From contig CM066037.1 of NCBI GenBank assembly GCA_033557465.1, forward strand, positions 203,793,156-203,857,155: a stretch of DNA of 64,000 nucleotides, written 5' to 3'. The notes beneath the pieces were generated by a model. That model saw only the letters and a list, made by a program, of their open reading frames with translations. It made no database searches and was not told where the DNA came from. The translations under genes and the position numbers were made by a program. Positions 11,001 to 22,230 of the stretch are shown here, one piece after another. The stretch's first letter is position 1. Each line of letters opens with the position of its first letter. The stretch comes from Ichthyophis bannanicus (lineage: Eukaryota > Chordata > Amphibia > Gymnophiona > Ichthyophiidae).

Positions 11001-11165
11001 ATCTCCAGGAACAAGCAGGAATGAGTCTTCACATATGGGTACGTCGGTACCGACGGAGTCTGCGCGGGAACGCTTCCCAGCGTCCAATCAAAGAGCTTTT
11101 GGAAGCATCCCACCACGCCTGCGTGCTGCCTTCCCACCTTTCCTAGCTGCCTCTCCTCAGTTTTC
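11001..11165. repeat. Left ITR of DIRS-5
   Basis: It starts ATCTCCAGGAACAAGCAGG, followed by CACATATGGGTACGTCGG and a GC-rich arm. It pairs with 22231-22390. Confidence 0.88.
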
Positions 11166-11385
11166 GTTTTTCCACGGAGCCGGCAGGACGTCCTCCTGTC
11201 ACCGCAGAAAATTCTTGTTTTTATTTTTTAGTTTTCTTGTGGTCGCGGCTGTCTTCCTGACGCCACCGGTACCGCTGGTGTTTCTTTTCTTTTCTTGAAA
11301 TATATTTTTTTTCCACGGGATATATTTTTTTTCCTCATAGTATCCCACGGTCTCTTAGGCCTTTTAGGCCTCTTCTTTTTCCTTC

Positions 11386-13467
11386 ATGGAACCGCCAGGC
11401 ACTTTCTCTAAGAAATGTTCACTCTGTGGCGGTACAGCTTTATTTTTAGACCCTCAAAGTCGGTGTCTAACCTGCTTGGGTCCTGACAACAGTTTGGTGA
11501 GAAGAGGTTTTCAACATCGAGATTCCCTCGATACACGGTTGCCCTCCAACTTCGGGGCACCGTCCCCTTCTTCTTCCACACAAGATCAGGTAACCCACAA
11601 ACAGTCTGTTAAGACTAGCCAGTCCTCGAGTGGTAGGTCTCATGCACAGCATGAAGACGGCTCCGGCCTTGCCCTCGAGGGCCCACTGGCTTCAAAACCC
11701 CGGCGGGAGCCTTTGGTCTCCAAAGCAAACAAGGGGTTTCAGGTTGTTCCTGGGGTTCACCCCTCACAGAACATACCTCAGCCGTGTCCGGTGGTGGCAT
11801 CTGCTTCGAGCGGTACCAGTACCCCGGCATCGGCACTGGTGTTGGATGAAACACTCCTCACCAGGGATCATCATCTGGTGTCCTCGGTACCTTCGGGACC
11901 GCTGGATACACCCCAGACTGACTTTCCATTATCAGTACCAGCAGCGATACTACCACTGCCGTCGGTACCCTCCAGAATTGCATCGATAGACTCGCTTCCT
12001 TCAAAGCCGAGTCTGGAATCGATCTCCAGTCTGGAGGACTGGGTACCGACTCGTCTTGGTACTGGCTCTCGGCGGTACCGAAGGCTCAGTTCCGATGATT
12101 CGGATTCACAACTCTCGGTTCCTTTGAGGCCGATTGAGGTTGCCACTGGTTGATCTTCCTTCACCGGTGTCAGACACGGAACCGAAATCAGTACCAACGA
12201 CCTCATTACCTTTGCGGTCGGTGCCTTCCATGCTTCGCTTATCAGGCTCTCTGCCCTCGATGCCGAGTTTGGAATCGATCTCTAGTCTAGAAGACTCAGT
12301 ACCAATAGCTTTTGGTACCGACATCGATCGATACCGGTGCTTTGGTACCGAGGATACTGGCCGGATGGGTTCGGTCACCTCGGTACCGATTGAACTGTCA
12401 CCGATGACTACTCCGATGTCTTTGTCGGGCTTGACTCCGACATCGGTACCGGTATTGACATTGGTACCGGTATCCACAGTAGCATCGTGGCCAACTCCTA
12501 CCATGCTTTTTTCAACAGGATCGCTCCATTCTATACCAAGCTTGGAGTCGATACCTGGCATGGACAATGTGGTAAGGACGGTTGCTGCTCATGATACCCA
12601 GTACCAGCAACCATCTCTTAAGCATTCCACACTGCACTGTGCAGGATCTTCTATTCCTATATATTTGGATACCTCTGTGGATGCTCAGGCTAGTTCTGTA
12701 AATCTAACCTGTCCAAGAGAGATTCCTGTTAGGGATCCCTCTTTTCAGAGTTTCCTCTGGGATATAGCAAGATCTCTTGCCATTCCTATCCCAGGACATG
12801 ATCCTGCACAAGGCTCTGTTTCTATCAAAGCAAAGGACAATATAATGCTTCCTTTGCATCATTCCTTGCAGGATCTCCTTCTAGGAATGTGGGAAACACC
12901 TTTAAGGGTACCCCCACCTCCCAGGGCAACTGATCTGTTATATCAGGTGCCCCCCTCTCCAGGGTTTCAAAAGACTCAACTTCCTCATCATTCCCTAGTA
13001 GTGGAATCAGCAGGGAGGCGGGTAAAGAGTAAGAAAAAGCACTCTTCCTATCCGCCAGGTCGTGGGTCTAAAACACTAGATGACTTTGGACGTCAAACCT
13101 TCCAGACATCTATGCTTTCTGCAAGAATTCTCTCATATATATTTTATATGAGTCTTTCTCTTGAGGAGGTCACAAAGCAATTACATCTTTTGTCTCCTTT
13201 CAGATTCCAGGAGTACAGACTATTCCTCACTGCTTAAGCATATCCAGAATATCTCTTGGTTTCTTTCTCGTGCTTCCCTAGACTCTTTTGAGTCTGTTAG
13301 CAGGACTTCTGCTATAGCAATAGGGGCACGATGTAGAGCCTGGCTCCAAGCTTCAGACTTGGACAAATGGGCACAACAAAGGCTGGGACATACTCCTTGC
13401 ACTGGAGAAAATCTTTTCAACAAGGAGTCTTTACGTCAGGTTACTCAGTTGTCCACTGATTTACCTG
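11386..13467 (+). pseudogene. DIRS-5 gag, first part (frameshifted)
   Basis: ATG at 11386 precedes a cysteine motif (KKCSLCGG ... CLTCLGP) that heads all gag proteins in this window. A long Ser/Pro-rich linker follows, with many GGTACC-containing codons (SVPS repeats, SLESISSLEDWVP). The conserved core comes next (FQSFLWDIARSL, LLYQVPPSPGFQKTQLPHHSLVVES, KKKHSSYPPGR). A frameshift lies near 12130: the frame from 11386 stops at 12153 and the continuing frame runs 12134-13237. DIRS-6 interrupts it at 13468. The C-terminal end is at 19390-19583. Confidence 0.83.
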
Positions 13468-13625
13468 ATCTCCAGGAACAAGCAGGAATGAGTCTTCACA
13501 TATGGGTACGTCGGCACCGACGGAGCCTGCACGGGAATGCTGCCCAGCTTCCAATCAGAAAGCTTTTGGCAGCATCCCTCGCGCCTGCGCGCTGACTTCC
13601 CGCCTTCTCCAGAGCCTCTCTTCAG
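13468..13625. repeat. Left ITR of DIRS-6
   Basis: It starts ATCTCCAGGAACAAGCAGG. The inner arm (AATCAGAAAGCTTTTGGCAG) is matched in reverse by the right ITR at 19203-19389. Confidence 0.88.
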
Positions 13626-13842
13626 TTTTCGTTTTTCCGCAGAGCCAACAGGACGTCCTCCTGTCACCGCAGAAACTTTTCTTTTTTCAAACTTAAATTA
13701 CTCTAGTTTTTTTGTTTTCTTGTGGTTGCGGCTATTTTCCCCGCTGCCACCGATACCTCCTGTGGATTTTTGACTAAATTCTGAGAAATCTTTTCTTCAG
13801 TTTTTGTCCCTTAACTTGTTGGGCCTACAAGGCCTCCTCATT

Positions 13843-15948
13843 ATGGAGCCTTCTTTTCCTAAGAAGTGCATTCGATGTGGAAACACCTGTTTCTTTTTAG
13901 ACACCAATAGTTGGTGTCTCAACTGTGTGGGTCCTAACCCCTTTTCCCCTGACTTGTCAGGTGATAATTCTGTGAGGAAACCTTCAGTTTTTAGAGTTTC
14001 CCTCGATACCATTTTTTCCTCGGCAGTGAGGGTACCCGGTTCCTCCACTTCACAGGATCAGGTAACCCACAGACAGTCTGTTAAGACTAGTCAATGCTTG
14101 AGTGGTATGTCCCATGCCCAGCATGGTGACGGCTCTGGCCTTACCCTCAAGAATCCATTGGCATTACCCCTGCGGGAGTCTTCGGGCTCCAAAGCGTTAA
14201 AGGGGTTTCAGGTTGTTCCTGGGGCTCACCCCTCACAGAACATACCTGAGCCATGCTCGGGGGTGGTATCCGCTTTGAGCGGTGCCGTGCCTCCGGCATC
14301 GGCACCGGTGTTGAGTGTTCCACTCTTCACCAGGGATCGTCATCGGGCATCCTCGGTACCTTCGGGACCGATCGATATGCACCCGATGGACTTCCCTCGA
14401 TCCCAGCCATGTACGGTGCGGGTCTCCGCTTCGAGCGGTACCGATACCCCGGCATCGGCTTCGGTGTCGAGTGTTCCACTCTTCACCAGGAATCGTCCTC
14501 TAGCATCCCCGGCACCTTTGGGACCGGTCGATGCGATACGGATGCACATTTCCATATCTCGGCCATGCTCCGAGTCGGTACCGGCTTCGATCGGTTCCGA
14601 TTCCCCGGCATCGACACCGGTGTGCAGTAACGTACTCTTACCAAGAGCTTGTCATGGGGTATCCTCGGTACCTTCGGGACCGATCGATGTAACCCAGACT
14701 ACCTTACCGGTATCGGCATCGTCGATACTACCATCGGCGTCGGTACCCTCGAGACATGCATCGATTGACTCGCTTCCTTCGATGCCGAGTCTTGAATCGA
14801 TATCTAGTCTCGAGGACTGGGTACCGACGCGTCCCGGAACCGACTTCTGTCGTTTCCAGACTTCAACTGCGGGTACATCAGTATCGATGTCGATGTCTGT
14901 TCTTGCACCGATTCCACCGATGTCTAGTTTAGAACCCATACCTGGGTTTCTCTCTTCACACCACTGTACATCCTCTGGTGCTCAGCCTCTTCCTTTAGCC
15001 CTACCAGGGATAGTTCCCATAGGAGATCAGTCTTTTCAGGCTTTTCTCCAGGATATGGCAACCTTTCTTAATATCTCTATCCCTGGTTGTGATGCTACTC
15101 ATCGCTCACCGGCACGAATGGAAAACATGATGCTTCCTTTACATCCTGCTCTGCAGGATCTCCTTCTGAGGGTCTGGAAATCACCCTTACGGCTTCCTCT
15201 AGTTTCTACAGCCACTGAGGTTCGGTACCGGGTGCCACCCTCTCCAGGGTTTCAGAAGCCTCAACTTTCTCATCGTTCCCTTGTAGTGCAATCAGCACTA
15301 AGGAAGGTTAAGAGCAAGAAGAAGCATTCTTCTTATCCGCCAGGTCGTTCTTCAAGAACACTTGATGCTTTTGGTCGTCAAGCCTTCCAAACATCTATGC
15401 TGGCCTCCAGAATTCTTTCATATATTTTTCACATGAGTCTAACACTCCAGGAGGTCACGGAGAAATTGTCTCTTTTGACCCCTTTTTTGCCAGAGCCCAA
15501 GGCTACTGATTATTCCTTGCTCATCAATCACAGCCGGAATATATTGTGGTTCCTGTCTCGTGCTTCTATAGACTCTTTTGAGTCCGTTAGCAGATCCTCT
15601 GCTATTGCCATTGCAGCACGTCGCAGAGCCTGGCTTGAAGCTTCAGACTTGAGCAGATGGGCACAAACTGTGCTGGCTCATTCTCCTTGTACAGGAGAAG
15701 GTCTCTTCAATAAGGAGGCTTTACGTCAGGTTGCTCAATGTTCCACTGACTCTCCTTCCACTAAGGACCGTTCTAAGCCACTTCCTTCTTTAAGGGGTAG
15801 GAAATGTCCTACCAAACCTTCTTTCCCTAAGAAAAGAAAGTTTCATTCATCTCCTGCCCATCATTCGGCTATACCCAAACAGGGGACGCCTCAGCCTAGT
15901 CTGAAGTCCTCCAGCTCTGGCCAGTCTCAGTGTTCCCAGCAACCATAA
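13843..15948 (+). CDS. DIRS-6 gag-like protein (intact, 701 aa)
   Basis: ATG at 13843 is chosen because the conserved cysteine motif follows within nine codons (KKCIRCG ... CLNCVGP); the frame is open further upstream only from non-ATG codons. Residues about 60-380 are Ser/Pro-rich, low complexity, and include three 52-residue tandem repeats (14251-14718). Residues about 395-640 form the conserved DIRS gag core (FQAFLQDMATFL, VRYRVPPSPGFQK, SLVVQSALRKVKSKKKHSS, FGRQAFQTSML, SFESVSRSSAIAIAARRRAWL). The C-terminus is Lys- and Gln/Ser-rich, as expected for nucleic-acid binding. It probably forms the ribonucleoprotein of the element. No RT or YR follows. The other gags in the window are broken, so this is the best-preserved one. 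Confidence 0.85.
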   Translation: MEPSFPKKCIRCGNTCFFLDTNSWCLNCVGPNPFSPDLSGDNSVRKPSVFRVSLDTIFSSAVRVPGSSTSQDQVTHRQSVKTSQCLSGMSHAQHGDGSGLTLKNPLALPLRESSGSKALKGFQVVPGAHPSQNIPEPCSGVVSALSGAVPPASAPVLSVPLFTRDRHRASSVPSGPIDMHPMDFPRSQPCTVRVSASSGTDTPASASVSSVPLFTRNRPLASPAPLGPVDAIRMHISISRPCSESVPASIGSDSPASTPVCSNVLLPRACHGVSSVPSGPIDVTQTTLPVSASSILPSASVPSRHASIDSLPSMPSLESISSLEDWVPTRPGTDFCRFQTSTAGTSVSMSMSVLAPIPPMSSLEPIPGFLSSHHCTSSGAQPLPLALPGIVPIGDQSFQAFLQDMATFLNISIPGCDATHRSPARMENMMLPLHPALQDLLLRVWKSPLRLPLVSTATEVRYRVPPSPGFQKPQLSHRSLVVQSALRKVKSKKKHSSYPPGRSSRTLDAFGRQAFQTSMLASRILSYIFHMSLTLQEVTEKLSLLTPFLPEPKATDYSLLINHSRNILWFLSRASIDSFESVSRSSAIAIAARRRAWLEASDLSRWAQTVLAHSPCTGEGLFNKEALRQVAQCSTDSPSTKDRSKPLPSLRGRKCPTKPSFPKKRKFHSSPAHHSAIPKQGTPQPSLKSSSSGQSQCSQQP
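14251..14718 (+). repeat. Three 156-bp tandem repeats within DIRS-6 gag
   Basis: Unit starts at 14251, 14407 and 14563 are exactly 156 bp apart. Each begins CCATG and encodes a 52-residue Ser/Pro-rich unit (for example SGTDTPASASVSSVPLFTR). DIRS-5 gag has only one such unit (near 11785-11940). Confidence 0.85.
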
Positions 15949-16671
15949 GAACTGGGAATAGTAATCTACAGTTCATTTCTACCCATTAGAAGTTTATTCA
16001 CTGTGCTTTTCTTTTTCAGTGTACTAAGATGTCGGGAAATTCTTGTTCAGGGACTGCAGACTTCTCCTCTTCTTACTCCCTAGAAGAGCAGTTGCAACTA
16101 TCCCCTGATAGTTCTGTCCCAATTTGAACACTTTTTCCTTCCGTTGACTTACTATAAGGGTATGTCACCCTCCAATTACTTGCTCTACCCTCTCTACAGG
16201 ATTTTTTTCCTGATTGAGGGGTACCATACTGAAAAGCTTCTCTAGCAAGCTTATTCCTCTCCTTTTTTTAACTCTTATTCTTAATATGCACAGTACAATC
16301 TCTGCTGTTTCTGTCAGCAGCTGTGCCTGCAGGAGTTACAGTGCTTATATTACTGGTACTGTTCAAATTTTTGTCTAGCCTCAGTAGTGATTCCAAGCTA
16401 CTCCTCAGCTATCTTGGATCCCCCTACTTTTCCGGCTTTTTCACATTGTTCTCCCCATCTCCTCTCTTAGGATATGGCAACACACCTGACTTCGGTCAGT
16501 TTATCTCATCTTTCTCCTGCACAATGCTCTCTGCACTCTCAGAGAATCTTTCTACTATGAGGGCCTTGCTTTAGAGCATTGACCTTATCTCTGAAGCTTC
16601 TCTATTAGTAGGGAAAAGCTTCTAATCCCGTCCCATGCCGGTGAGGGTTCTCCACACCCTCTGGCCTGGGC
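15949..16671. other. DIRS-6 non-coding module, first part
   Basis: It follows the gag stop directly and has no RT, RH or YR similarity. It is related to the region after gag in DIRS-5 (19584 onward): both share AATCTACAGTT, the GTCTAGCCTCAGTAGTG-like block, and the CTCTGCAATC/CAGAGAA-like block. Its role is unknown. Confidence 0.6.
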
Positions 16672-16743
16672 TATTTACGTAGAACCAAAAACAGGAAGCG
16701 GCAGATTCAGCACCCAATACCTTTATTAGTACCAATTAAGTGG

Positions 16744-16799
16744 CCTAAGCCCAACACAGGACCGTGTTTCGTATGCCACTTCGTCAGGGGCTATCAGGA
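16744..16799 (-). ncRNA. Hammerhead ribozyme-like motif 2
   Basis: On the minus strand: CTGACGA (16781-16787), stem II GU/AC, GAAA (16767-16770), stem III CAC/GUG, then GUU in place of the usual GUC. Stem I AGCCC/GGGCU. The U at the cleavage position should make it slower than a GUC motif. Confidence 0.58.
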
Positions 16800-17463
16800 C
16801 ACACTATTCCTTTATTTTTATTATATATTTTTTTATCTTTGGTTTGGTCCTATTCCTTTGTCTCCTCATCCCTTCCATTCTCTTGGTTCTATATGGCTGT
16901 TTACAGGTTCCCTGTATATGTCCATTTAAGCATTTCATAATTATAAATGTTTGATTCAATATTTTAACAAATTTCTTTGGATCTCTAGTGTATATGTTTT
17001 GATCTCCAGCATTGTCATTTGTATTCCAAATTGCATCTTTATATTTTTAATTTTTAATTTTTTAATTATTTAATTATTTATGTATTTATATATTTATATA
17101 TTTATTTATATATGTGTATGTATATAAGTTTAAATATATAATTTTGATTTATAGAGCAGTTGTTTATTCAATGTACTGAGTTTTATTCTAATTATATATG
17201 TATTATCATCATTTTAATTGAGATATTTATCATGGGTTTCCCCCCCCCCTCTTTTTGTGTTTTATTAATGCCTTTTTAGTCTTTTTTGAGACTCAAGTCA
17301 TTTGTGATAGTCCAATTTAGCCTGTTTTTTCATGTATAATGTATTTTTATGTTATATCTTTTTGTTTTAACCCCCTTTTTTTTTTTGCACTATTTTTTTT
17401 GCACTATTATTGTTTTGATTTTATTATATTAATGTAATTTTATAAATTTAATTTTTAGTGTGT

Positions 17464-17520
17464 CCTGATAGCCCCTGACGAAGTGACATACGAAACATGG
17501 TCCTGTGTTGGGCTTAGGCC
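17464..17520 (+). ncRNA. Hammerhead ribozyme-like motif 3
   Basis: CTGACGA at 17475-17481, GAAA at 17492-17495, stem III CAU/GUG with one G-U pair, then GUU; stem I AGCCC/GGGCU. It is the inverted partner of motif 2 within the same insert. AATAAA follows shortly (near 17536). Confidence 0.58.
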
Positions 17521-17636
17521 ACTTAATTGGTACTAATAAAGGTATTGGTTGCTGAATCTGCCGCTTCCTGTTTTTGGTTTTGCTCATCTGAGTGGCTAGC
17601 GCTGTTTTCTTTGTGGACCCCCTGGGATATTTACGT

Positions 17637-19023
17637 GACATATATGTTCTTCTGCGTGAAAATCCAAGGCTGATGTTACCGCATACTACTCTGGGTCCCT
17701 CTAGTAGGTCCCTCTGGTATCTTCTTTACGTTCTGTACATCTGCCATGTCAGTGTTCTATAGAACTCCCGCCTTGTTCTTTACAGACTGCTATTATCATC
17801 TGTTCTCACGCAAACATCACGGTTATCTTGCTGGATTGCCTTCCTGCATCCCTTTAATCCACAGAAATAGATTCTCTATACATATCCCAAAGTGGGTTCA
17901 TCCTCTTGTAGGGCGGAGAATCTTTTTCTTTTATATTCCCCATATACAACTTATGTGGCTATGGGATAGACATGTATCTTCAACCTTTTGTCTTGTATGT
18001 AGCATTTCCATATCTGTCTACATACCCATATCATTACCCTGGTGGTGCAAAACCCTGCCCCACAAGATGTATATATATTTAGGTATATCATATCTATATA
18101 TATGTATTTTGATACATCTCTCCGCCCATATTCTAATACACACATAGGAACATATGTATATATTTATATATATATTCCGTATATATGTATATATAGGTGT
18201 CTATTGGCAGACTTCTTAAGGGTTGATATGTCTTACACACTATCACCCTCACTATCTATCCTAAATATTTTACCTTCTAGAGGTTTTAGACAGTCTGTCA
18301 CCCTACTTTGCATACCATATTACGATGCAATAACTGTTATGCACCAATGACCACCATGGTGCTAACATCTCCCATTTTTTCTTTTAGTCATTAAAGCATC
18401 CAGCTTCACTATTTTTCCTATCTCTCGCCAGCTAGGAAAAATAGTGTACAGCTTTATCTTCAGTACACAGCTGTTCTTCTTGGGAATACGGGGTTTTTCC
18501 AATCCCCCTCTTCCCGCCAGGACTGGGCTAGTTCTCCAACTCCGTCAGTCTTCTTCCTTTAGTCCTCAATGTTAATGACTCTATGCCTAAAGGAGTTTTC
18601 AGCTTTTTCCCATAAAGCTTTCCATTGAAGACCTGACGTCTAATCTTAACCAGTTGACACCTGGAACGTCTGCTACATCCAGGTCTCGACCTTCATTCTC
18701 ACTGCTGTGAGGTCACCTTGAAGATTCCGCCACTGCTTATCCAGTAGACTCCATCATGCTCTCTACTTCCTACAATACAGTAGGTAAGCTGCCTCTTTTA
18801 AATGTACATTAAATGTGTTTTAATGCTACTTATCATATATACCAAGGACTACCCCCCTGTAGTCCTTGGCTATGCTGTTTCTTTCCTCACAGCTCCTTTA
18901 TTGTCAACTCCTACCCTCCATCTCACATTGGATGCCGGGGATTCCTGGAGACAAAATTCACCCCTGGTCCAGGCTCCTGCATTTTTATGGGATCTCCCCC
19001 TGGCATCTCCAGCGAGGGAGTCC
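17637..19023. other. DIRS-6 non-coding module, second part
   Basis: It continues the module that is related to DIRS-5 20480-22040 (shared ATAGATTCTCTATA block near 17868 and 20822, and CCTCCA/TCCAGTAGA blocks). It holds an (AT)-rich microsatellite near 18066-18200. Open frames here, such as 17746-18147, have no recognisable domain and match no frame in DIRS-5. Confidence 0.55.
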
Positions 19024-19120
19024 CCATATGTGAAGACTCATTCCTGCTTGTTCCTGGAGATGGCACAGTTACTTACCTGTAACAGGTGATCTCTGGGAAC
19101 AGCAGGAATAAGTCTTCACA
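19024..19120. repeat. ICR of DIRS-6
   Basis: The left half, CATTCCTGCTTGTTCCTGGA, is complementary to the DIRS-6 left end. The right half, TCTCTGGGAACAGCAGGAAT, is complementary to its right end. The centre carries ACCTGTAACAGGT. Confidence 0.85.
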
Positions 19121-19202
19121 ACCCTCCCACCTCCCCTAGGAGTTGAATCTCTTTATCTTCTTCCTTTTCTCTCCTCGCCTTTGTCTCAGCTTTGAAACTC
19201 AA

Positions 19203-19389
19203 CTGAAGAGAGGCTCTGGAGAAGGCGAGAAGTCAGCACACAGGCGCGAGGGATGCTGCCAAAAGCTTTCTGATTGGAAGCTGGGCAGCATTCCCGTGCA
19301 GGCTCCGTCGGTGCCGACGTACCCATATGTGAAGACTTATTCCTGCTGTTCCCAGAGATCACCTGTTACAGGTAAGTAACTGTGCTTTC
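19203..19389. repeat. Right ITR of DIRS-6 with 28-base extension
   Basis: Complement of 13468-13625, then ACCTGTTACAGGT (19361-19373) and GTAAGTAACTGTGC at the outer edge. Confidence 0.87.
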
Positions 19390-19583
19390 CTAGGGGTTGT
19401 TCTACCCCTTCCTCTGTCCCAGTACGTAGGAAATGTCCTACCAAACTTTCTTCCCACAGGAGAAGGTTTTATTCATCACTTGCCCATCATACAGATGTTC
19501 CCCAACAGGGACAGCATCGTCCTGGTCTAAAGAATCCAACCTCTCACCAGGCTCAGCAAACCCAGCACCTGCAGGGTTTCTGA
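19390..19583 (+). pseudogene. DIRS-5 gag, C-terminal end after DIRS-6
   Basis: It resumes with sequence equivalent to DIRS-6 positions 15780-15948 (GTAGGAAATGTCCTACCAAA in both) and ends at TGA 19581-19583 after a Gln-rich tail. It proves that DIRS-6 interrupted this gene. Confidence 0.78.
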
Positions 19584-22050
19584 TCATTCATCATCAGATG
19601 CTTGTGACCCTTGGGGTTAGAATCTACAGTTGCTTCTTCTCAATAGAGGCAATCCACCGCGTTATTCTAACCCCTACACAGGGATCTCTTTCCAAAAGAT
19701 ATCCATTTTTTCTATATTTCTATGAGCTGTCAGGTTGTTCATGCCTATAAGTCACAGGTTTCTCCTCTTTGCCTGCTAGGGAAAGAAGTCTAACCACTAT
19801 CAGATGATAGTTCCTGTGCCAGCATGTATTTTTCCTTTCTATAGACTTACTACTTCGTAAGTCTTCTTCAGCTCCATTCTCTTCACCCTCTTACCAAGTT
19901 TTTCCTCTGTAAGAGCGGAATTACTTACTGGGAGGCTTTCCCTTTAGCCTCTCTACTTTTCTCACTTTCCAGTGCGGAGTTTTCCTCTTTGAGTCACCTC
20001 CTCTGTTTTAATCTTGCTTTGGGGCAGCTTATCAGACATGTCCAGAGTTCCTACTCCTGTTCTGTCTGTTCTTTCTGTTTTTGAACAGTAAGATTCTTCT
20101 GCTGTCTTGCCAACAGCTTTAATGTTTGGACCACTGGTTCTTGTCCACAAACAACCAGATTGTCCTCCACTAACATTCTGTCTAGTCTTAGTAGTGGCTC
20201 CAAGTCAGTGCTTCATCTCTCTTGGAGATCATCTCACTACAAGCTTTCTAGATGATCTTCTATTCTGCCATCTTCATTTTCCTGAGTTTGGCAGCATAGT
20301 TGGCAGATATACTGGCTCTCTAATAAGCCAGTTCTATCTCCTCATTCTCCTGCATCATGCTCTCTGTAATCTACAGAGAAGCTTTCCACTATGGGCCCTT
20401 GCTAGAGAGCATGGGTTTTTTTTTTTCTCCAACACCTATCCTAGCTGGTTAGAAAAGGCTTTTCAGTCATGACTCCCATGACTAGAAGGTTCTCCCTTCT
20501 TTTACTATCCCTTTTTTGATATAAAGGACATAGGCCTTCTCTTACGTGAAAGCTCAAGGAGTTGCCAGTTCCCTGCTTTGGTCCATAGTATTCCCAATCG
20601 GGGATATGCTCGTCCTCATGGTAAGAACGCATGATATCTTTGCCCTTAAGCAGGTCAACATGGTATCTCATCTCTAGGCATCTTCTGTCTACTTACCATG
20701 CTAGAGTCCTGGAAGACTCGGGACTTGCTGACTGCACATTGGCATTGTCCTTTGTTTTTCACGTAACAATCCTGGTTATTTTTCACTAACTAGCATTCTT
20801 GCAGATCATAACCAGGAGGAATAGATTCTCTATATGTCTTCTCAAGTAGGTTCCACCTCCTTGTTATTAGATGAATCTTTCCTCTCCACATATCCTATGT
20901 GATCACTGTGCTGTAGGCATATCTCTGACTATTTGCAGACACCCATATGTAGGCCTGCATATCCATATTTATGTTTTGTGTATTTTATGCCCTGCCATAT
21001 CTCACTATAGATATATTCTTATATGTCTGTTTATCTATCTATCTATCTATCTATATCTATATTTATATATATATATGTATCTGTTGAGATATTTTATTAT
21101 AGATAGATATGTATCCACATACTTATCTATCTCACTGTCTATCCTCATAGATAGTTTCCTTGGGGAAACTGCTAGGTACATATGACCTAGATTGCCCACT
21201 GTTGGAAACAGAATACTGGGCTTGATGGACCTTGGTCTGACCCAGTATGGCATATCTTATGTTCTTATATTCTGACAGAGGGGCTTTACCCATACCTATG
21301 CTATCCAGCAGGTTTGGGGTTCTACACACACAACCACTCCTGTGGTAGTCAACAATTTTTATACCATAACCTAACAGTTTAGGTACCTCTGAAGCTTTCC
21401 GTGCCCAATATCTCTCCTAGCTTACCCCAGTTAGGAGAGACATTGTGGATCTTCAGTTAATCACAGGCTTCAACGCCTCAGGCATTTGTCCTCGCTTTTT
21501 GGGATACAAGGAGCTCCCACACCCTTTCTCCCCACAAGGACTGTGCCTGTTTGTCCAAATCGGTTAGCTTTCTCTTTTTGCTCCTAAGAGTGACTCACTC
21601 TGCCTCCAAAAGAGGTAGGGTTTTTCTCATAAAGCCTTCCGCTGAAGGCCCACCGTTTTGGACTACCCCAGTTTTCCCTACTGGGGTTACCTGTTATCTT
21701 GCAAGATTCTGTCCTCCACTGGTTTTCCTACAGGATTATTACCTCCACTTACAGTGAGGTCCTCTTCACGGTTCCTCTACTAGGTTTCCCAGTAGATCCA
21801 TGAACCTCCATACTTCTGTGAAATCCTGTCAAGGGAGGTCCATATTGCAATATCCTTTGCAATATTCTTGATGACCATCATCATCCACACATGGACTCCA
21901 TCCCTGCAGTCCTATGCTAGGTTAGCTGTTCCACAGCATCCTTCTTTCTTCAACTCCTACCCTCCATCCTCAGGATGCCTGGTGTTTTGGGAGATAGCAT
22001 GTTCCAGCCTATGACAGGCTGGGACTCCAGGCATCTCAGCTTGGGAGTCC
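19584..22050. other. DIRS-5 non-coding module
   Basis: About 2.4 kb without RT, RH or YR coding, related along its length to the DIRS-6 module. It includes an (ATCT)n microsatellite near 21028-21060 and a CR1 tail piece near 21170-21273. I cannot name a function. A packaging or priming sequence, or residue of a deleted pol region too diverged to read, are both possible. Confidence 0.55.
21170..21273 (+). repeat. CR1-type tail fragment in DIRS-5
   Basis: TTGCCCACTGTTGGAAACAG, then TGGACCTTGGTCTGACCCAG and TATGGCATATCTTATGTTCT: the sense 3' end of the CR1 type also seen at 50300-50372. Confidence 0.75.
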
Positions 22051-22147
22051 CCATATGCGAAGACTCATTCCTGCTTGTTCCTGGAGATAGCACAGTTACT
22101 TACCTGTAAAAGGTGATCTCTGGGAACAGCAGGAATAAGTCTTCACA
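22051..22147. repeat. ICR of DIRS-5
   Basis: Same two-halved palindrome as in DIRS-6. The centre reads ACCTGTAAAAGGT, one base off the usual dyad. Confidence 0.82.
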
Positions 22148-22230
22148 ACCCACCCACCTCCCCAGGAGTTGTATCTCTATCTATCTTTCCTTTCCTCTCT
22201 CTCTCTCTTTGTCTCAGCTTTAAAACTTAA

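Larger units (their letters stand above)
16681..17627. mobile_element. Penelope-like non-autonomous insert 2 with inverted ends
   Basis: Arms of roughly 120 bp are in inverted orientation (left: ACAGGAAGCGGCAGATTCAG; right: its complement followed by TTTTGGTTTT). Each arm bears a hammerhead-like motif. The interior is AT-rich, without coding. TATTTACGT flanks both sides (16672-16680 and 17628-17636); extended leftwards the match is 15 of 16, so the target duplication is 9-16 bp. This fits Penelope-like elements, whose repeats can be head-to-head, but no RT or GIY-YIG is present. Confidence 0.7.
13468..19389 (+). mobile_element. DIRS-6: complete gag-only DIRS element inside DIRS-5
   Basis: Left ITR at 13468-13625, an intact gag ORF, 3 kb of non-coding sequence, ICR at 19024-19120 and right ITR at 19203-19389. 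Total length is 5.9 kb, including a 947-bp Penelope-like insert. It interrupts the C-terminal gag coding of DIRS-5: the homologous gag sequence of DIRS-6 itself spans the break. With an intact gag, RT-less body and well-kept ends it is a good example of a passenger DIRS. Confidence 0.87.

Noticed and set aside
17746..18147. 133-codon frame in the DIRS-6 non-coding module
   Set aside because: It is not conserved in the related DIRS-5 module and runs into an AT microsatellite; no domain seen.
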